Positions 37,376 to 49,237 are shown, numbered from the stretch's first letter. The stretch is DNA of 64,000 nucleotides from Coffea arabica (GCF_036785885.1 NC_092320.1:13269557-13333556); one strand, 5' to 3'. Numbers and translations are program-made. Notes: generated by a model from the sequence alone, not told the origin.

Positions 37376-37401
37376 GTGATATTGGCGGGACGGCTCAATC
37401 T
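37376..37401 (+). promoter_or_regulatory. miR171 target-mimic site (eTM-like)
   Basis: The + strand reads GTGATATTGGC-GGG-ACGGCTCAATC. Against miR171b/c (recalled sequence UUGAGCCGUGCCAAUAUCACG), positions 1-9 and 10-20 all pair and three bases bulge out between positions 9 and 10. Against miR171a, positions 2-11 and 12-21 pair with a 3-nt bulge between 11 and 12. A 3-nt bulge at positions 9-12 with full seed pairing is the published rule for plant target mimics of the IPS1 type. The mimic protects from cleavage and sequesters the miRNA. Confidence 0.6.
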
Positions 37402-37430
37402 GATTATGTTACATATGGTAATATATATGA

Positions 37431-40085
37431 TCTTTAATTTAGTTCATGGTAAACTGAACTATGATTTTGCCTAATGATGGTGTTTTGTAAAGAATGGTAT
37501 GTCAAAGATTTGTCCCAAATTGTTAGAATTTTGCAATTCTTTTTTCTACACCAACAGATTGCTGCATCCTGGGAATAGAAAGCTATCTCTTCAGTTCTGG
37601 AAAATGTGAAAAATGATAGTCCAAGTTTTGCTGTCTCATTTGGGCTTTGATCTATCCTCAATGTTAGCAATAATTTGCCTTACAAGTTCCACTGTCAACC
37701 GAGGCATGATTTGTCTCTACGGCTGCTAACCTTAGTTACAACATTGCTAATCTATGCTCGGTAGTCTCCATTATGAATACTATCTTTTTAATCAATTTTT
37801 TTTTTTTGCTTGTCCTGACTACTAATACTAGTATAAGGTTTGCAAAAGAAAACGGAAAAAAAAAAAAAAATCAATTGAGCTGGTAATGTGATCAATTCCA
37901 TGAATCAACTGGTGTGTTGGATTTAATGAATCAATGACGAATGCTTGATGTTAATTTGCTGCCGGACGGCCATATTTTTTCGTAGTTGTATGATTTGTCT
38001 TTTACGTTCAGTTGGACAACTGATGTGGGCTGTGGGGTAAACTTGAAAATGATCGATGGAATAATAATAATATATTTCTAGCAAAAAGATTATTGATTCT
38101 AGCAAGCAACGAGGTAAAACTTACTTGTGTTTGGTAGGTACCCTACCCTATGCCTAGATTTGGACAACACTTATTTTAGTTGTTTTATTTGCATTTATCA
38201 AACAACATATAATAGTAGTGTCTACAAAAGAAAAGACTTGTCGGTACAATCATAGAATGGGAGATGGATAAACGGATTAGCCATAACGTTGTTGGCTTTC
38301 CATGAAGCAAAACTAAGCCCTAAAAAATTTTTTTTATTCAATTATTTCTTTTTTTTTTTTTTGTTTCCTTCTTGGGCTGTAGGATTTGCAGCTTTTTATT
38401 TGTATGCATGTGAATTAAGGTGTAGCTATTTGGTTCTTCAGTTCCCTTTTGTTGCTTTGTTCCAAAGCTTCTTTCCTCCGGATTTATGGATTGGTGGGGG
38501 TCTTTGGACCCGGAAGGATGATTGGAGTACATAAACTTTAAAAGAAGGGAACAATGAGTACTGGTACTGCATAAAATTGGTGACAGGTACCCCTACTGTT
38601 GGCCTGTTGTATGCAAAAACTGTTCACAAGCTTTTGGATTTTCTCCCCTGGCAAAAAACCCACAAGATTTTTTTGAGTTTCTTTCTAATACTAGAGGTAC
38701 CTCGGCTGTGGCTAGCCCCCTAATAACTTAATTGAACATATAATAACAAAACTTTTTGGTACGTAATAGATAAAAACACGAGAAAATTTGAGCATAAGAA
38801 GAAATTCCATCTATGAAGTTAACTCTTCTAAATCAAGGAGACAATAAGCATAACATCTATTAAATCCATTACTAATCTTGATATTAATGAACAAGTGACA
38901 ATAGGGAAGGAAGAAATCTGATTTTTTCGATGCAACGTTGAGAAACGATTTATAAAGAAATAGAAAAAGAGACTTTAATCGATTACATAAAAGAGTTGTT
39001 TAAATGTAATAGTTGGTTAGCTACTAATCAAATATAATTAATCAATATCCAAGGATTAAAATTTTTTTCATTAATCTATAAAGCTTGATCCTATAGTCAT
39101 AAATTAAACAATATATAAAAACAGTAGAAGTTATTATAGTTATGCAACATGACTTGCAATTGAAATCTTTTGTCTTTATCCTGTATGATACATCTTTTGT
39201 CTTGCTCCATCAAGATAGAAGTAGGGAAATAAAAAATGGAAGAAAAATCATAGATTCCTCAAAGGAGAGTTACATCACATGTCAATAAATAAGAGTGCTA
39301 CATTAAATTCCCATGTCTCTTATATAACAGGTAGACAATTAGAACTAATGAAAATTGATCCAAGGGTTGTAATGCAGTGTTATTGTATTAAAACTAATCT
39401 AACGGTGATGAATTAAATAATAGACTCACTTAGTCAAATAATTAAGGTTAAAAAAATTCTTTGGGCACAAAAGGAGAATAAAGAAGCCAAACTTGCTCAG
39501 TTTGGTATGAAAAAAAAAAGCAAAAAAAAAAAGGAGATATGCAAGAGGTAAGAAAATCATGTGCAAGAAAAATATTAGACTTATGACACTTGTCAAAACT
39601 ATTGATATCAGTGGTGGTGAAGGGATGAAGTCAGAAGTGGACTGTTTTTACTGTGTGTGTGTGGTGTTGGTGGTTGCATTTACTGAGCTTGATACAGAAA
39701 TTGGCAGCTTGGTAGGGCCGGAAAATTTATGAGGGTGATTAAAAAAATGATCAGCGAAATGTGCAATGGGATGAAGGGAACAGAAAGGTCTGCAGTTATT
39801 GCAGACTGCACCATATCTAACAGGATAGATTTCTGCCTATGCAATTGCAATTCATTTGGCTTGCAGAGCTCAGTGAACTGTCCCATTTCCTCTGCGGAGT
39901 GTGTGTACCGTGAAAATGGTTAGTTAGGAGCAATTTTAACGTTTTCATTTCAAGGTAGTATTATCAAATTGAGACTTTTTTTTTTGGTGGGAAATTTCCG
40001 GGGCTACAGATCACAGTGGAGTAGTTTTGTTACATGTAATAATTAGCTGTATTATTCTTTTTTTTCCTTTAACACTTGTAATTGG
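37431..40085. other. Intergenic, no gene recognised
   Basis: AT-rich sequence with poly-T/poly-A runs. Short frames at 37923-38534 and 39680-39923 show no domain. Confidence 0.45.
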
Positions 40086-40265
40086 TGACGAGCATGGTCT
40101 AGTTGATAAGATATTTTACCTGTAATCGACAGGTCACAGGTTTGAATCATTAAAAAGTAAGCGGGAAATCACTCTTAATCCTCATTGGAGGAAGAAAAAT
40201 TTGCAATTGGGGAAGATTAGGGGTTGGTAAAAATCAAATGCAAGCATATGTCCTCCTGCATATAT
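40086..40265 (+). mobile_element. tRNA-derived SINE-like element
   Basis: An RNA polymerase III A box (TGGTCTAGTTG, about 40095) and a B box (GGTTTGAATC, 40139-40148) stand at tRNA-like spacing, without a tRNA cloverleaf. A tRNA-unrelated part follows. No target duplication was found, and the 3' end is approximate. Confidence 0.5.
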
Positions 40266-40769
40266 TTCTTTCACCTCTTTTCTTGCCCTTTGGCTAACAT
40301 TTGCTCCCGTTAACTACTTCCTCTTTGTTGACCATGCTGTGTAGAAAATTTTGGTAGTCTAGTTGAGTCTGGTAAATAATTTAATCAATTTTACTTGATC
40401 TTCTACTAGTAGGCTTTCTCAAAAATCATCCAAAAATAAAAAGAGAAGAAAATGAAACCAAATGACATTTGATGGCATTGATGAGAAATGATGGTGGTTT
40501 TTCTCTTTTGGGTAATCAAATGCTGGGCTTGTTTGAAAATGCAACGCAAAGGTTTACTGCTGGTGACTGACTCGTGGCGAAGTTCCACCTTTTGAGCCTC
40601 AATGTTGCTTGCATTGTCAGTACTGGCCCAAAAAACTTTTTTTTTTTTTTTTTTCTGTCTAACTGAGCTTTAGGTGGTGACCACATTGATGTGACAGTGC
40701 GGCCCATCATGTATTTAGAAAACTTCAAGGCCCAAAACAGATTGTTACATTACGAATGACGACGTGGCT

Positions 40770-41150
40770 ATACTTGATTGGCGCTTTGGTTCCTAAATTC
40801 AAAATTAGGATACTTTAGTCCCTAAATTATACTTTGATTTCTCACTTTAGTCCCTAAATTCTAAATTTAAATACCTTAATTTCGAACTATACCTTGATTC
40901 CAATTTCAATCCCAAAATCCTTTCCTCCCTTTGACTTTGGGTTTATCCGATTTTCCTTTTATGTCCTCGCAATGTGCAATCATGCTGCTCAAATGACCAG
41001 TATTTAGTTAATTTTGAGAATTTGGTTAACGATTGTAGTTAACAGGACAACTTTAATAGCTTACGGATTCAGGTGTTCCAATTTGTAATTTAGGGACTCA
41101 AATAAGGAATGATGTATAGTTAAAAGGTGCAAAGTGCAATTAACCCTTGA
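40770..41150. repeat. MITE-like sequence with 'tccctaaatt' words
   Basis: The left part has three 'ttagtccctaaatt' type words. The right part has the inverted form 'aatttagggact' and ends 'aagtgcaattaaccct', a common plant MITE ending. Edges and duplication not resolved. Confidence 0.4.
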
Positions 41151-43775
41151 GAATATACGTCCTCTTCTTGATATTTTTGCCCATGTATTTTGATGAACCA
41201 TTAACCGCGATTAAAGATTTGATCTGGTAGTGCAGTGACTTGGGCTGCAAATTCAGTACCGTGAACACCTCACCTCTGTCACGAAATATTGCCAGTTTAA
41301 AGACACGCGAACCTTCTGCTGTTAATCATTAGAACTCAAAAGAAGAACCATGGAGCCCAGAAAACAAAGGAATGGGTACCAAAAGAGCTGCCCTTAGACA
41401 AGGAAGGCAACTTTGCAAAAGTTTCAATGCGGCCCCTGAACTCATTAGATTCTCACCGTACCGGACCGGACCGGACCACTTCATTTGCTCCACTCCCGCA
41501 ACAAAACATCCAGAAGTTTGCAACAAAAACAACCAGCATTCACTGGGACATTCACAGAGCAATATCATAATCCAATTCCTAATGCAATGCCTACGAATAT
41601 GCTGACTCGAACGTTCAAACTAGTACTTGACAAATTGTCTTTTTATCTGGTCATTGCGACAAATACATGTATCTTCAAAAATTCAAGCAAGTATAAATCC
41701 GTCAAAGAAGACAAAGTTCATGATGAACCGAAGCTTACACAGCCAACAGAGTAAGCCAAGAATGCATGCATTGCTTGAACCATATAGAAATTTGATTGAT
41801 TTATTCGAAACCCAACTAATTGGACATCTACCATGAAAGCGACAAGTTTATGGGAAAAGCCGGCAACATTCAAAAGCATGAGCAACTAAAGCGCCAGCAT
41901 GTAAAGAACTAATCCTTTCCTGCGGTAGTTATACTGTGGTATTATAACAAAGTGTTCTATGCTCAAGACAGTAAAATTAGCATGTGCGCTCAAGGTGATT
42001 TCACGCATGGGATTACGTTAAAAGAGAAGATCCTTGCAACCAATGGCAATCAAGACCAGCTAAAGTGACTCTCATCTGAAGTCTCAAAACAAACTTAAAC
42101 TTCTAAGACCAGACATGGCAACTGAAAACTGAGTCAGGGAGTGAGCTAGTTCCATTCTTATATTAATACAGGAAACTATCATGCATAAAGCATTGGAACA
42201 GATTTTACATGCATTTGAATGATTAGCTGCCAAGATTTCCAAGACCAAGCAAATCTCAAATGGCTAATCTAGATTTACTTTAATTCCATATTATGGAGAT
42301 CAAACCACTTGCACCTAATATACATTAATGGAAACTATCATGTCATCCGTTCAAACTGTATTCAACCACATAAAAGTTCTCGATTTCTGAGAGGAATCAT
42401 GTGTCCACATCTAAAAAGATCAATTAACTAATACCATGAACCAAAAATTCCAATTAATTTGTCATCTCGAGCATTTCAGTATCAGGAAAATGCTTTCTGG
42501 GGCTATCCTGAAGTAGTCATACTTCAAGGTAGATGGTTATCTATCCTACAATAGAGAAGCATCAACAGATGCAAAGTTCTAAATCCCAGATAGGCAATTT
42601 AACTGCATACAGAAACAGAGATAGCCTTAAATATCAGTACACACACTCCTGCAATTCGGAATTTTGGATGGATAATTTTATCGGTAAAACTCCAATAACA
42701 ACAAAAAAGTATCTTAAGTAGCTAGTATAAGGATTTCAGACCAAGCTCATTTCAGCATTCCCATTTTCTCCTACATCTCTCTCTGAATGACAGCTGCTCT
42801 CTTTTTCCAGCTCTTTGCACTTCTACTCTACCCTATAGTATGGTACCACAATCTGCATCTGCAAACCATCTCCTTAAACAGAAAAGTACCAAAAAAGCAA
42901 ACTCTTGCCTGATGATTTCATCATAGCACTAACAAGTTTAAGACAACCAGGTCTCACACTCTCTGGTAATCAATCATATTCAGCTAGTTCATCTTGAGAC
43001 TTTGACTCAAGATATGAAAATATTCTCCCTCCCTCTCGTGCTCCCTTCCTCTCCTAAATTTCAATATATACTCTCAATGTCAAGCTTTCCAACATTTTCC
43101 AGTAAACTTCACCTCCACACTCATAAATACGACCACCTCCATGTTTTTGTCTTGATAAATTGGGATGAAACACAAAGGCAAACAAATGCCACCCAGAGAA
43201 CAGGTCACTGAAGACACGTGTAAACTCAGATCAAGCAGTTGTGAGGCAAAAATTTCATTCAAGAAACAGCCTTTCCTCTCAAATTTCACAGGCTAGGACC
43301 TTTTGAAATACGTTAAGCTTGTCTAACTCAAAGTAGCAAATTCACTATTTACGAGATGGAAGACGAGGCAAGGAAAAAAATTCCCAGAATAAATGACATA
43401 AAACACGTTCACGCTATTGGATTGACAATTGCCCAAGTTTCTCATTCCATAACCAACAAACAACAATACAGAATAACTCCAGCACATCACAGTGAAAATA
43501 TAAGAGAATAAAGCTGGTCTATAATTGGATAATGCCAAGTGTCATTATGATACTACAAAATGTAACTTCAATTCCTATATTGATCTGGAGCAACAAGTCT
43601 CCTACAACAAAGTAGAAGTAAATACTCCTAATACTCTTATGTAGTGATAACTGATACAAACCAATTTTCAGATCCACTGGTTCAGAAAAATAGAATACAA
43701 CATGAAGAATTTCGAGTAAAAAAACTCACTAATTTGACAATACAGAACAAATCTTGTGTAAGATCATGACCTGCA
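41151..43775. other. Intergenic and GER 3' flank, no gene recognised
   Basis: No conserved frame on either strand. A short (ccgga)n run lies at about 41460-41476. The part just below 43776 should hold the 3' UTR of the GDP-fucose synthase gene. Confidence 0.4.
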
Positions 43776-44714
43776 TCACTGCTGAACATTCTCCAAATAC
43801 CACTTATACGTGTCCGCAAGCCCATCTTTCAGCGAAATTTTCGGCTGCCAACCCAATGACTCAATCTTCGAATTATCCATAAGCTTCCTAGGAGTTCCAT
43901 CAGGCTTACTTTTATCCCAAACTAACTCCCCTTCAAATCCCACCACTTCCCTAACTAATTCAGCCAATTCCTTTATACTCACCTCCTTCCCACTTCCCAC
44001 ATTAACATGCTCCAAACCACTGTAATTCTCCAGCAAAAAGAAAACCGCGTCCGCCAAATCATCAACGTGTAGAAACTCCCTCAAAGGCGTTCCACTCCCC
44101 CAAACCACCACTCTCTCATCCCCTCTAACCTTAGCCTCATGAAACCTCCTCAACAAGGCAGGCAAAACATGCGAATTCTCAGGGTGGAAATTGTCATTTG
44201 GTCCATACAAATTCGTGGGCATTGCCGAAATCGCATCGAATTTGTGTTGCAGTCTATAAGCCTGGCACATTTTAATCCCAGCAATCTTGGCAACCGCGTA
44301 CCATTCGTTTGTGGGCTCCAAAGGACCCGTCAACAGCGCGCTTTCGGGGATGGGTTGGGGGGCGAATTTGGGATAAATGCAAGAGGAGCCGAGGAAGAGG
44401 AGTTTCTCGACGCCATGGGAGTATGAGGAAGTGATGACGTTGGTCTGGATTAGGAGGTTGGTGGTGATGAAATCAGCAGGGTAGGTGCTGTTGGCGTGGA
44501 TGCCGCCGACTTTAGCGGCGGAGAGGATGACGTAGCGGGGCTTCTCGGCGGCGAAGAAGGCGTCAACTGCGGATTGGACGGTGAGATCGAGCTCGGCATG
44601 GGTGCGGAGGAGGAGGTTTGTGAAGCCTAAGGATTGGAGCTTTCGGACAATGGCTGAGCCGACTAAGCCACGGTGGCCTGCTACGTAGATTTTGTCGGAT
44701 TTGTCTAACGACAT
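43776..44714 (-). CDS. GER: GDP-L-fucose synthase (GDP-4-keto-6-deoxymannose epimerase-reductase)
   Basis: An intact single-exon frame of 312 aa, the same size as plant GER1-type enzymes. It makes the last step to GDP-L-fucose in the cytosol: 3,5-epimerisation of GDP-4-keto-6-deoxy-D-mannose and then NADPH reduction. The product feeds fucosylation of xyloglucan, pectin and glycoproteins. It is a short-chain dehydrogenase fold with the nucleotide motif GHRGLVG (13-19). The catalytic residues correspond to E. coli S107, C109, Y136, K140 and H179: S110 and C112 in LGSSCIYP, Y139 and K143 in YAVAK, and H182 in SHVLP. The substrate-loop motif [18 protein letters not shown] is intact. A hAT MITE starts 133 bp upstream of the ATG. 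No defect is seen. Confidence 0.96.
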   Translation of the reverse strand: MSLDKSDKIYVAGHRGLVGSAIVRKLQSLGFTNLLLRTHAELDLTVQSAVDAFFAAEKPRYVILSAAKVGGIHANSTYPADFITTNLLIQTNVITSSYSHGVEKLLFLGSSCIYPKFAPQPIPESALLTGPLEPTNEWYAVAKIAGIKMCQAYRLQHKFDAISAMPTNLYGPNDNFHPENSHVLPALLRRFHEAKVRGDERVVVWGSGTPLREFLHVDDLADAVFFLLENYSGLEHVNVGSGKEVSIKELAELVREVVGFEGELVWDKSKPDGTPRKLMDNSKIESLGWQPKISLKDGLADTYKWYLENVQQ

Positions 44715-44846
44715 TGGATCTGTGAGAGGGAGGCAGAGGGTGTGGGAGAGAGGTTTTAGGTTTTGGAGAGATTAAGGAATCCGATTGGGGACTGGACTTT
44801 TGAGCGAAATGGGAATTTCAACTGTCAAAGACTTGTTACAGTTGGA

Positions 44847-45347
44847 TAGGGCTGCAAACGAATCGAGCCGCTCGCGAGCCGCTCGAGTCAAGCTCGAGTC
44901 GAGCTCGATGTTAATCGAACTCGAGTCGAACTCGAGCTGGCTCGAGTCGAACTCGAGTTCGAGCTCGAGCTCAGATTATTAAGCTCGTTAGCTCGCGAGC
45001 TTGGGTATATATATATATTTTTTTTATTTTTATTTTTATTTAATAATAAAATTACGTATATTATATATATATTTTTTATTTTTTATTTTCATAGTAAAAT
45101 TACGTATATGTCCTTAATATTTTATTATTTATTAAGAAAAAAATATTATTTTATTTATTTATTTTTTAATAAAATATTTATTTTTTATTTTTTTTTCGAG
45201 CTCAAGCTCGGCTCGACTTGATTCGAGTCGAGCTCGATCTCGAAATTTGCCGGCTCGTCGAGCTCGAGCTCGAGCTTGGTAAAATTTAGTCGAGACTCGG
45301 CTCGATTAGCTCAAAGCTCGACTCGGCTCGACTCGTTTGCAGCCCTA
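44847..45347. mobile_element. hAT-type MITE with CTCGAG subterminal arrays, upstream of GER
   Basis: 501 bp with a perfect 8-bp duplication CAGTTGGA (44839-44846 and 45348-45355). The ends TAGGGCTGCAAACGA and, inward from the right, TAGGGCTGCAAACGA are identical. Each end carries over 100 bp of GAGCTCGAG/GAGTCGAG words around an AT-rich core. It has no protein of its own. It sits in what should be the core promoter or 5' UTR of GER. Confidence 0.95.
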
Positions 45348-45355
45348 CAGTTGGA

Positions 45356-46046
45356 GAGACGGATTTGGATTGGGTGTTTGTCTTGCTTTATTTTACTTTT
45401 CGGTGACTAGATGGAGAAAGAAATTGGTTTTTTTTTTTTTTTTTTTTGTGTTCGGGGGAGGAAATGACGAAATTTTCTGGAAAAAAAAAAGAAGTTAACA
45501 AATTGTTTTGGAAATTTTCTGGATTTTTTTATAGAAGTTAACAAATTGGATGAATGACAAATTGTCCTTCGTAATCTTAGCACATAAAAATTGTCCCGCA
45601 GCCAATTTGTCAAACATGAGACATGTTTTGGATTTTTGAAGGACAAAATTTTAATATTTGTACCATATAAGGGACTAAAACTTAATAATGGTAAATATGA
45701 AAGATGATCAAGGATCTAGGGCTTCTGCAGCGAAGCACAATGTAGAATCTAAAATGTTGACATTAAACTGATTCATGTACCCAGAAACTAAAATAAAAAT
45801 GAAATGTAAAAACACAACTACTTTTGTAACTTATTGAAATTTGAGCCAACATCTACAATTCAATCATCAAATTGTAAATTATTCAACTGAACCATTAAAT
45901 TGCAGTGTACAGTTGCCATTACAAATATAGAAGATATGGATCCCACGGTCAACTACATTTTTTACAAAACTAGCAGAACTTTAGCAGGGGTTCATGGTCG
46001 TGGTCATTGAGTCAAACAAAATGCCAAAATATTTTAGAATCTACAC
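45356..46046. other. Intergenic
   Basis: Contains a 20-bp T run near 45427 and a short 'agttaacaaattg' repeat (about 45494 and 45536). No gene. Confidence 0.5.
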
Positions 46047-46219
46047 TAGGGATGGCAATGGGGGCGGGTGCCCGCCCCGCGGGGGGCTCACGGGGCGGGG
46101 GGTGGGGCGGGGGCGGGGGGGAATTTTTTCCCCCCGCTTAGAAACGGGGCGGGGGGCGGGGGGCGGGGGGCGGGGGTATACTCTCCCGCCCCATCCCCCG
46201 CCCCGCCACCTGCAAAAAA

Positions 46220-46250
<31 letters not shown>

Positions 46251-46875
46251 GACTATATATTATATGTAAGTTAATTAGTTATAAACTTATGATAATGATA
46301 TTATTAGTTAGATGTATTATATAATGTATATTAGTTTATGTAATATAATTGATATTATCAATTATATGAATAATTATACATGTCTACTAATAGAATTTAT
46401 TAATTAGTTATATTAAATTTACTAATACATTTATACTAAATTTCTAATTACACTTAATAGAATAACACTTTTTTCTCAAAAAAAAGCACAAACACAATGA
46501 TGAATTAGTGATTGCATTTGTACTAAAAGTGAAAATTTGACTATTTTAGTTATATTTATTTATCATATTGGATTGTATTCAAATAACTTCTGTTTGATTG
46601 TTTTTATGAGTTTCAATTGTAAAATTACAATGAATAATAATTTGGTGATGTGTTGATATTTTAGTACTTGATTATTTATTAAAATTTAATTATAATAAAA
46701 TTATATAATAAAATTTTATTAACCCCCGCGGGGGAAGCGGGGCAAGGCGGGGCGGGGCGGGGCGGGGGGAGCGGGAGGCGGGGGACGGGGCGGGGGACGG
46801 GGGAAACTAATAGGCAACGGGGCGGGGGACGGGGGAGGGGTCCCCCGCCCCAACCCCGCCCCGTTGCCATCCCTA
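46047..46875. mobile_element. hAT-like MITE with GGGGCGG subterminal arrays
   Basis: 829 bp. The inverted ends are TAGGGATGGCAATGGGG and, from the other side, TAGGGATGGCAACGGGG. About 150 bp at each side are almost pure G/C (GGGGCGGGG runs) around an AT core of about 500 bp with an (AT)n run. The flanks share only an imperfect duplication (ACACTA-like), so the superfamily rests mainly on the ends. The long open frames inside the G-rich parts are low-complexity artefacts. Confidence 0.8.
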
Positions 46876-47067
46876 ACACTACTAAAAATGAAAAAAGAAG
46901 TAATGTTATCTCCCAACTTCTTCCCAATAGAAATTTTTTTTAATCAATCGGCAATAACTTCTTCAAATTCACACGAGTGCGTAATGCATCCATTTGGTCC
47001 GATAGTGATTGAATCACATCATTTTTCTAATCGACCCCGTTAGAATTATGCTCATGCTCTCTATAAG

Positions 47068-47945
47068 TAGGCCTGTCAATCGAGCCAATGAGTCGAGATT
47101 TCACAAGTTTGAATTCAGCTCATTTAATTTATAATATTTTTTGGGATTTGGATTATGAGTTTCTGATTAATAAATGTGAACCTCATACTCAACTCACATA
47201 ATATTCGAATTGTGGGTCTTATTCACGCTTAGTCCAAGCTCATTTATTACTCCTTGATTTTCTTAATATAATTACTATAACTATTAAGTTGTAAAACTAA
47301 TTTAACATTTACAAGACTACAATATTAAAACTAAACATGAACAAATAATAGTTCTTAAAAAGTATATAAACCAAAAAATTTTCAACAATATTTATATTTA
47401 ATTCGTCCAAAATACATGAAAAATAGTAATAAAACATACGGTCATGTGCCAATACAACTTTAAAAGTTGAAACTTTTTTATAACCTTGTGATTTGAATCC
47501 AAACATGCTTGATGATTTGTGTTTTTAGACCAAAAAAAAAAAAAATCAACCAATATTATGCCAACACAAAAATTTACTCAATTAATAAGAAAGTTAGAGA
47601 TTCAATTATGCATTACTGATATTGGCTCTCAAGAAAGCTCATAGAAGAGTCTTCAGATGTATTTTTATGTTTTGTAATTTATATATATTTAGTATTTAGT
47701 AATACTATATTTGGATATATAATTATATATAATATCAAAATATAAATATTATATATATAGGTAATTAAAGAGCCGAGCCTACATCAAGTTTGAGTCTAAT
47801 GAACCCCAAGCTCGATTCATATTAAATTCAAGTTTAATTTTTAGGTTCAAATTCAAACCGACTCACTAAAAGGTCGGATTCATCGGACTTTTTGTCGGGC
47901 CAAACGAGCCGAAATTGGGCTAGTCTAGTCCCATTGACAGTCCTA
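47068..47945. mobile_element. hAT-like MITE, older copy
   Basis: 878 bp with ends TAGGCCTGTCAAT and, inward from the right, TAGGACTGTCAAT. The flanks TCTATAAG and TTTGTAAG match at 6 of 8 positions, which fits an aged 8-bp duplication. Subterminal words (GAGCC, GAGTCGAG, GCTCATTT, CAAGTTTGA) are degenerate. Confidence 0.75.
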
Positions 47946-48589
47946 TTTGTAAGACAGTACTAGCTTGGAAATGTGATCTTCTCCCTCCGAAAGACACGTA
48001 CTAGCTTGGAAATTTTCCCTCCGAAGATTAGACCGCGGAAAAAGGAAAAAACCAGCAAGAAAATTTTCCCTAGAAGAATCAGCAATTAAGGCCAACTTAA
48101 TGAATGAGTTTATGGACTTTGGATTTGTATTTAGAACATTTCGCCCGAATGGTGCAACAATAGCACCAACAGAAATTGCACAACGCCTCGATTCCATGTC
48201 TCTAACTGAAGCAGATAGGCGCGCAAAAAACGCTTTCTCCCTGACTATAACTTATGACCAATCTCGAGTGTCCAGCCTTGTGGCCAGAAGGCCCAAAACC
48301 GAATAAATTATAAGGTACTTGAAATTCGATAGTGGAGATAAATTTCTTTTCATTCAGCCTACAAGATACACAAAAGTCACATGAGAAAACAAAAGGTACT
48401 TGAAACTCTAACAAGATACACAAAAGTTACATGAGAAAACATTTTGCAATATTAGATAAATTGTAGATTTATTGTATAAGGTACTTGAAATTCCATAGTG
48501 CGAAGAAGAAAGAAATCCAGCGAACAAGCAAAGAAACACACACTCTCCTCTGACAAAATATACAAGAACAGATAATTTTGCAGTCAAAA
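47946..48589. other. Intergenic with short repeats, LEA_2 gene 1 3' flank
   Basis: 'aggtacttgaaa' occurs at about 48313, 48393 and 48479, and 'caagatacacaaaagt' twice. A 68-codon frame at 48100-48306 is not recognised. The part next to 48590 should be the 3' UTR of the first LEA_2 gene. Confidence 0.45.
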
Positions 48590-49237
48590 TCATGTACACT
48601 CCAAGTCTTGGAGCTGCTTGGAGGAGGTATTGAGGTTCATGGTGCAACTCATGTTGGTGGACTTTTTCTTCGTGAAAATCAACATTAGTCTCACTTTTCC
48701 ATTCAACGTTGCTCGACTGGTCAGAGGGATCCAAGCGTGCTGATTCAGTTCACTTCCAAGCACATCTCCAGGCACGTTGGTAGAGGACAAGTCCACTGGA
48801 ACAGCGAATTTCTTCGTTGATTTGAAACTAGCCTTTCCCTTGGGAATCGCAGCTTGCCCTACCTTGTAGTTCTGATAGAAGAATTCAACAGTGCTATCTT
48901 GGTACTTGTAGCGACCAAAGTTCGGATTCTTGACAGAGAGTTCTGCAAACATCTGGGTACTGAAGGAAGAATTTGTGGGCAATGTTGCAGCCTTGAAATC
49001 CTGAAATGTGGCCGACCTCACGCGGAATTTTGGCGTCCTAACCTTCATCACCACGAGGGAGAAGACCAATATAACAGCAGTTTGGAACACAACAAAGGCC
49101 GCACCATATGCAACATATTTCATTCGCTTCTTGCGACGCTCTTCCCTTTGGGCGACCGAGGCCAACTCTTCATCCCCTCGTCCATGAGGATTGGCAGTTG
49201 CCGCGGCAAAAACCTTTTCTCCCCCGTTCTCTGCCAT
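48590..49237 (-). CDS. LEA_2 / NDR1-HIN1-like membrane protein, array copy 1
   Basis: 215 aa, resembling At1g64065-type proteins. It has a cytosolic tail with a basic stop (REERRKKRMK, 31-40), one transmembrane helix at about 41-64, and an extracytosolic LEA_2 (WHy-type) beta domain. The domain contains FRVRSATF (71-78), the conserved NPNFGRYKY (104-112), FFYQNYKVG (119-127), P.GKA.F and WIPLTSRATL.GK. Potential N-glycosylation sites include NSS at 89, NMS at 195 and NTS at 203. Family members sit in the plasma membrane or ER and several act in defence or abiotic stress; the exact role here is unknown. The first ATG matches the start MAENG of copies 2 and 3. No intron. Confidence 0.9.
   Translation of the reverse strand: MAENGGEKVFAAATANPHGRGDEELASVAQREERRKKRMKYVAYGAAFVVFQTAVILVFSLVVMKVRTPKFRVRSATFQDFKAATLPTNSSFSTQMFAELSVKNPNFGRYKYQDSTVEFFYQNYKVGQAAIPKGKASFKSTKKFAVPVDLSSTNVPGDVLGSELNQHAWIPLTSRATLNGKVRLMLIFTKKKSTNMSCTMNLNTSSKQLQDLECT

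Larger units (their letters stand above)
36879..37430 (+). ncRNA. Candidate long non-coding transcript carrying a miR171 mimic site
   Basis: A TATA box CTATAAATA (36879-36887) lies in a good context. About 500 bp downstream comes the bulged miR171 site (37376-37401). The only frame of note between them is a 45-codon open frame. The end of the transcript cannot be seen, so the span is a minimum. It is proposed as non-coding because no conserved protein is present. The whole entry depends on transcription, which sequence alone does not prove. Confidence 0.35.

Noticed and set aside
37376-37401. miR171 precursor hairpin or HAM/SCL6 exon
   Set aside because: No complementary arm is found nearby on either strand, the mature sequence would contain three extra bases, and the ILAGRLN frame has a stop just upstream and no GRAS similarity.
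40086-40160. Functional tRNA gene
   Set aside because: A and B boxes are present but no cloverleaf or acceptor stem forms; a SINE fits better.
46050-46927. Gly/Arg- and Pro-rich open frames in the G-rich MITE, both strands
   Set aside because: Pure composition effect of G/C tracts inside a non-coding transposon.
48100-48306. 68-codon frame starting MNEFMDFGFVFRTFR
   Set aside because: Looks protein-like but matches nothing I know, has no paralogue here, and sits between a MITE and a 3' flank.
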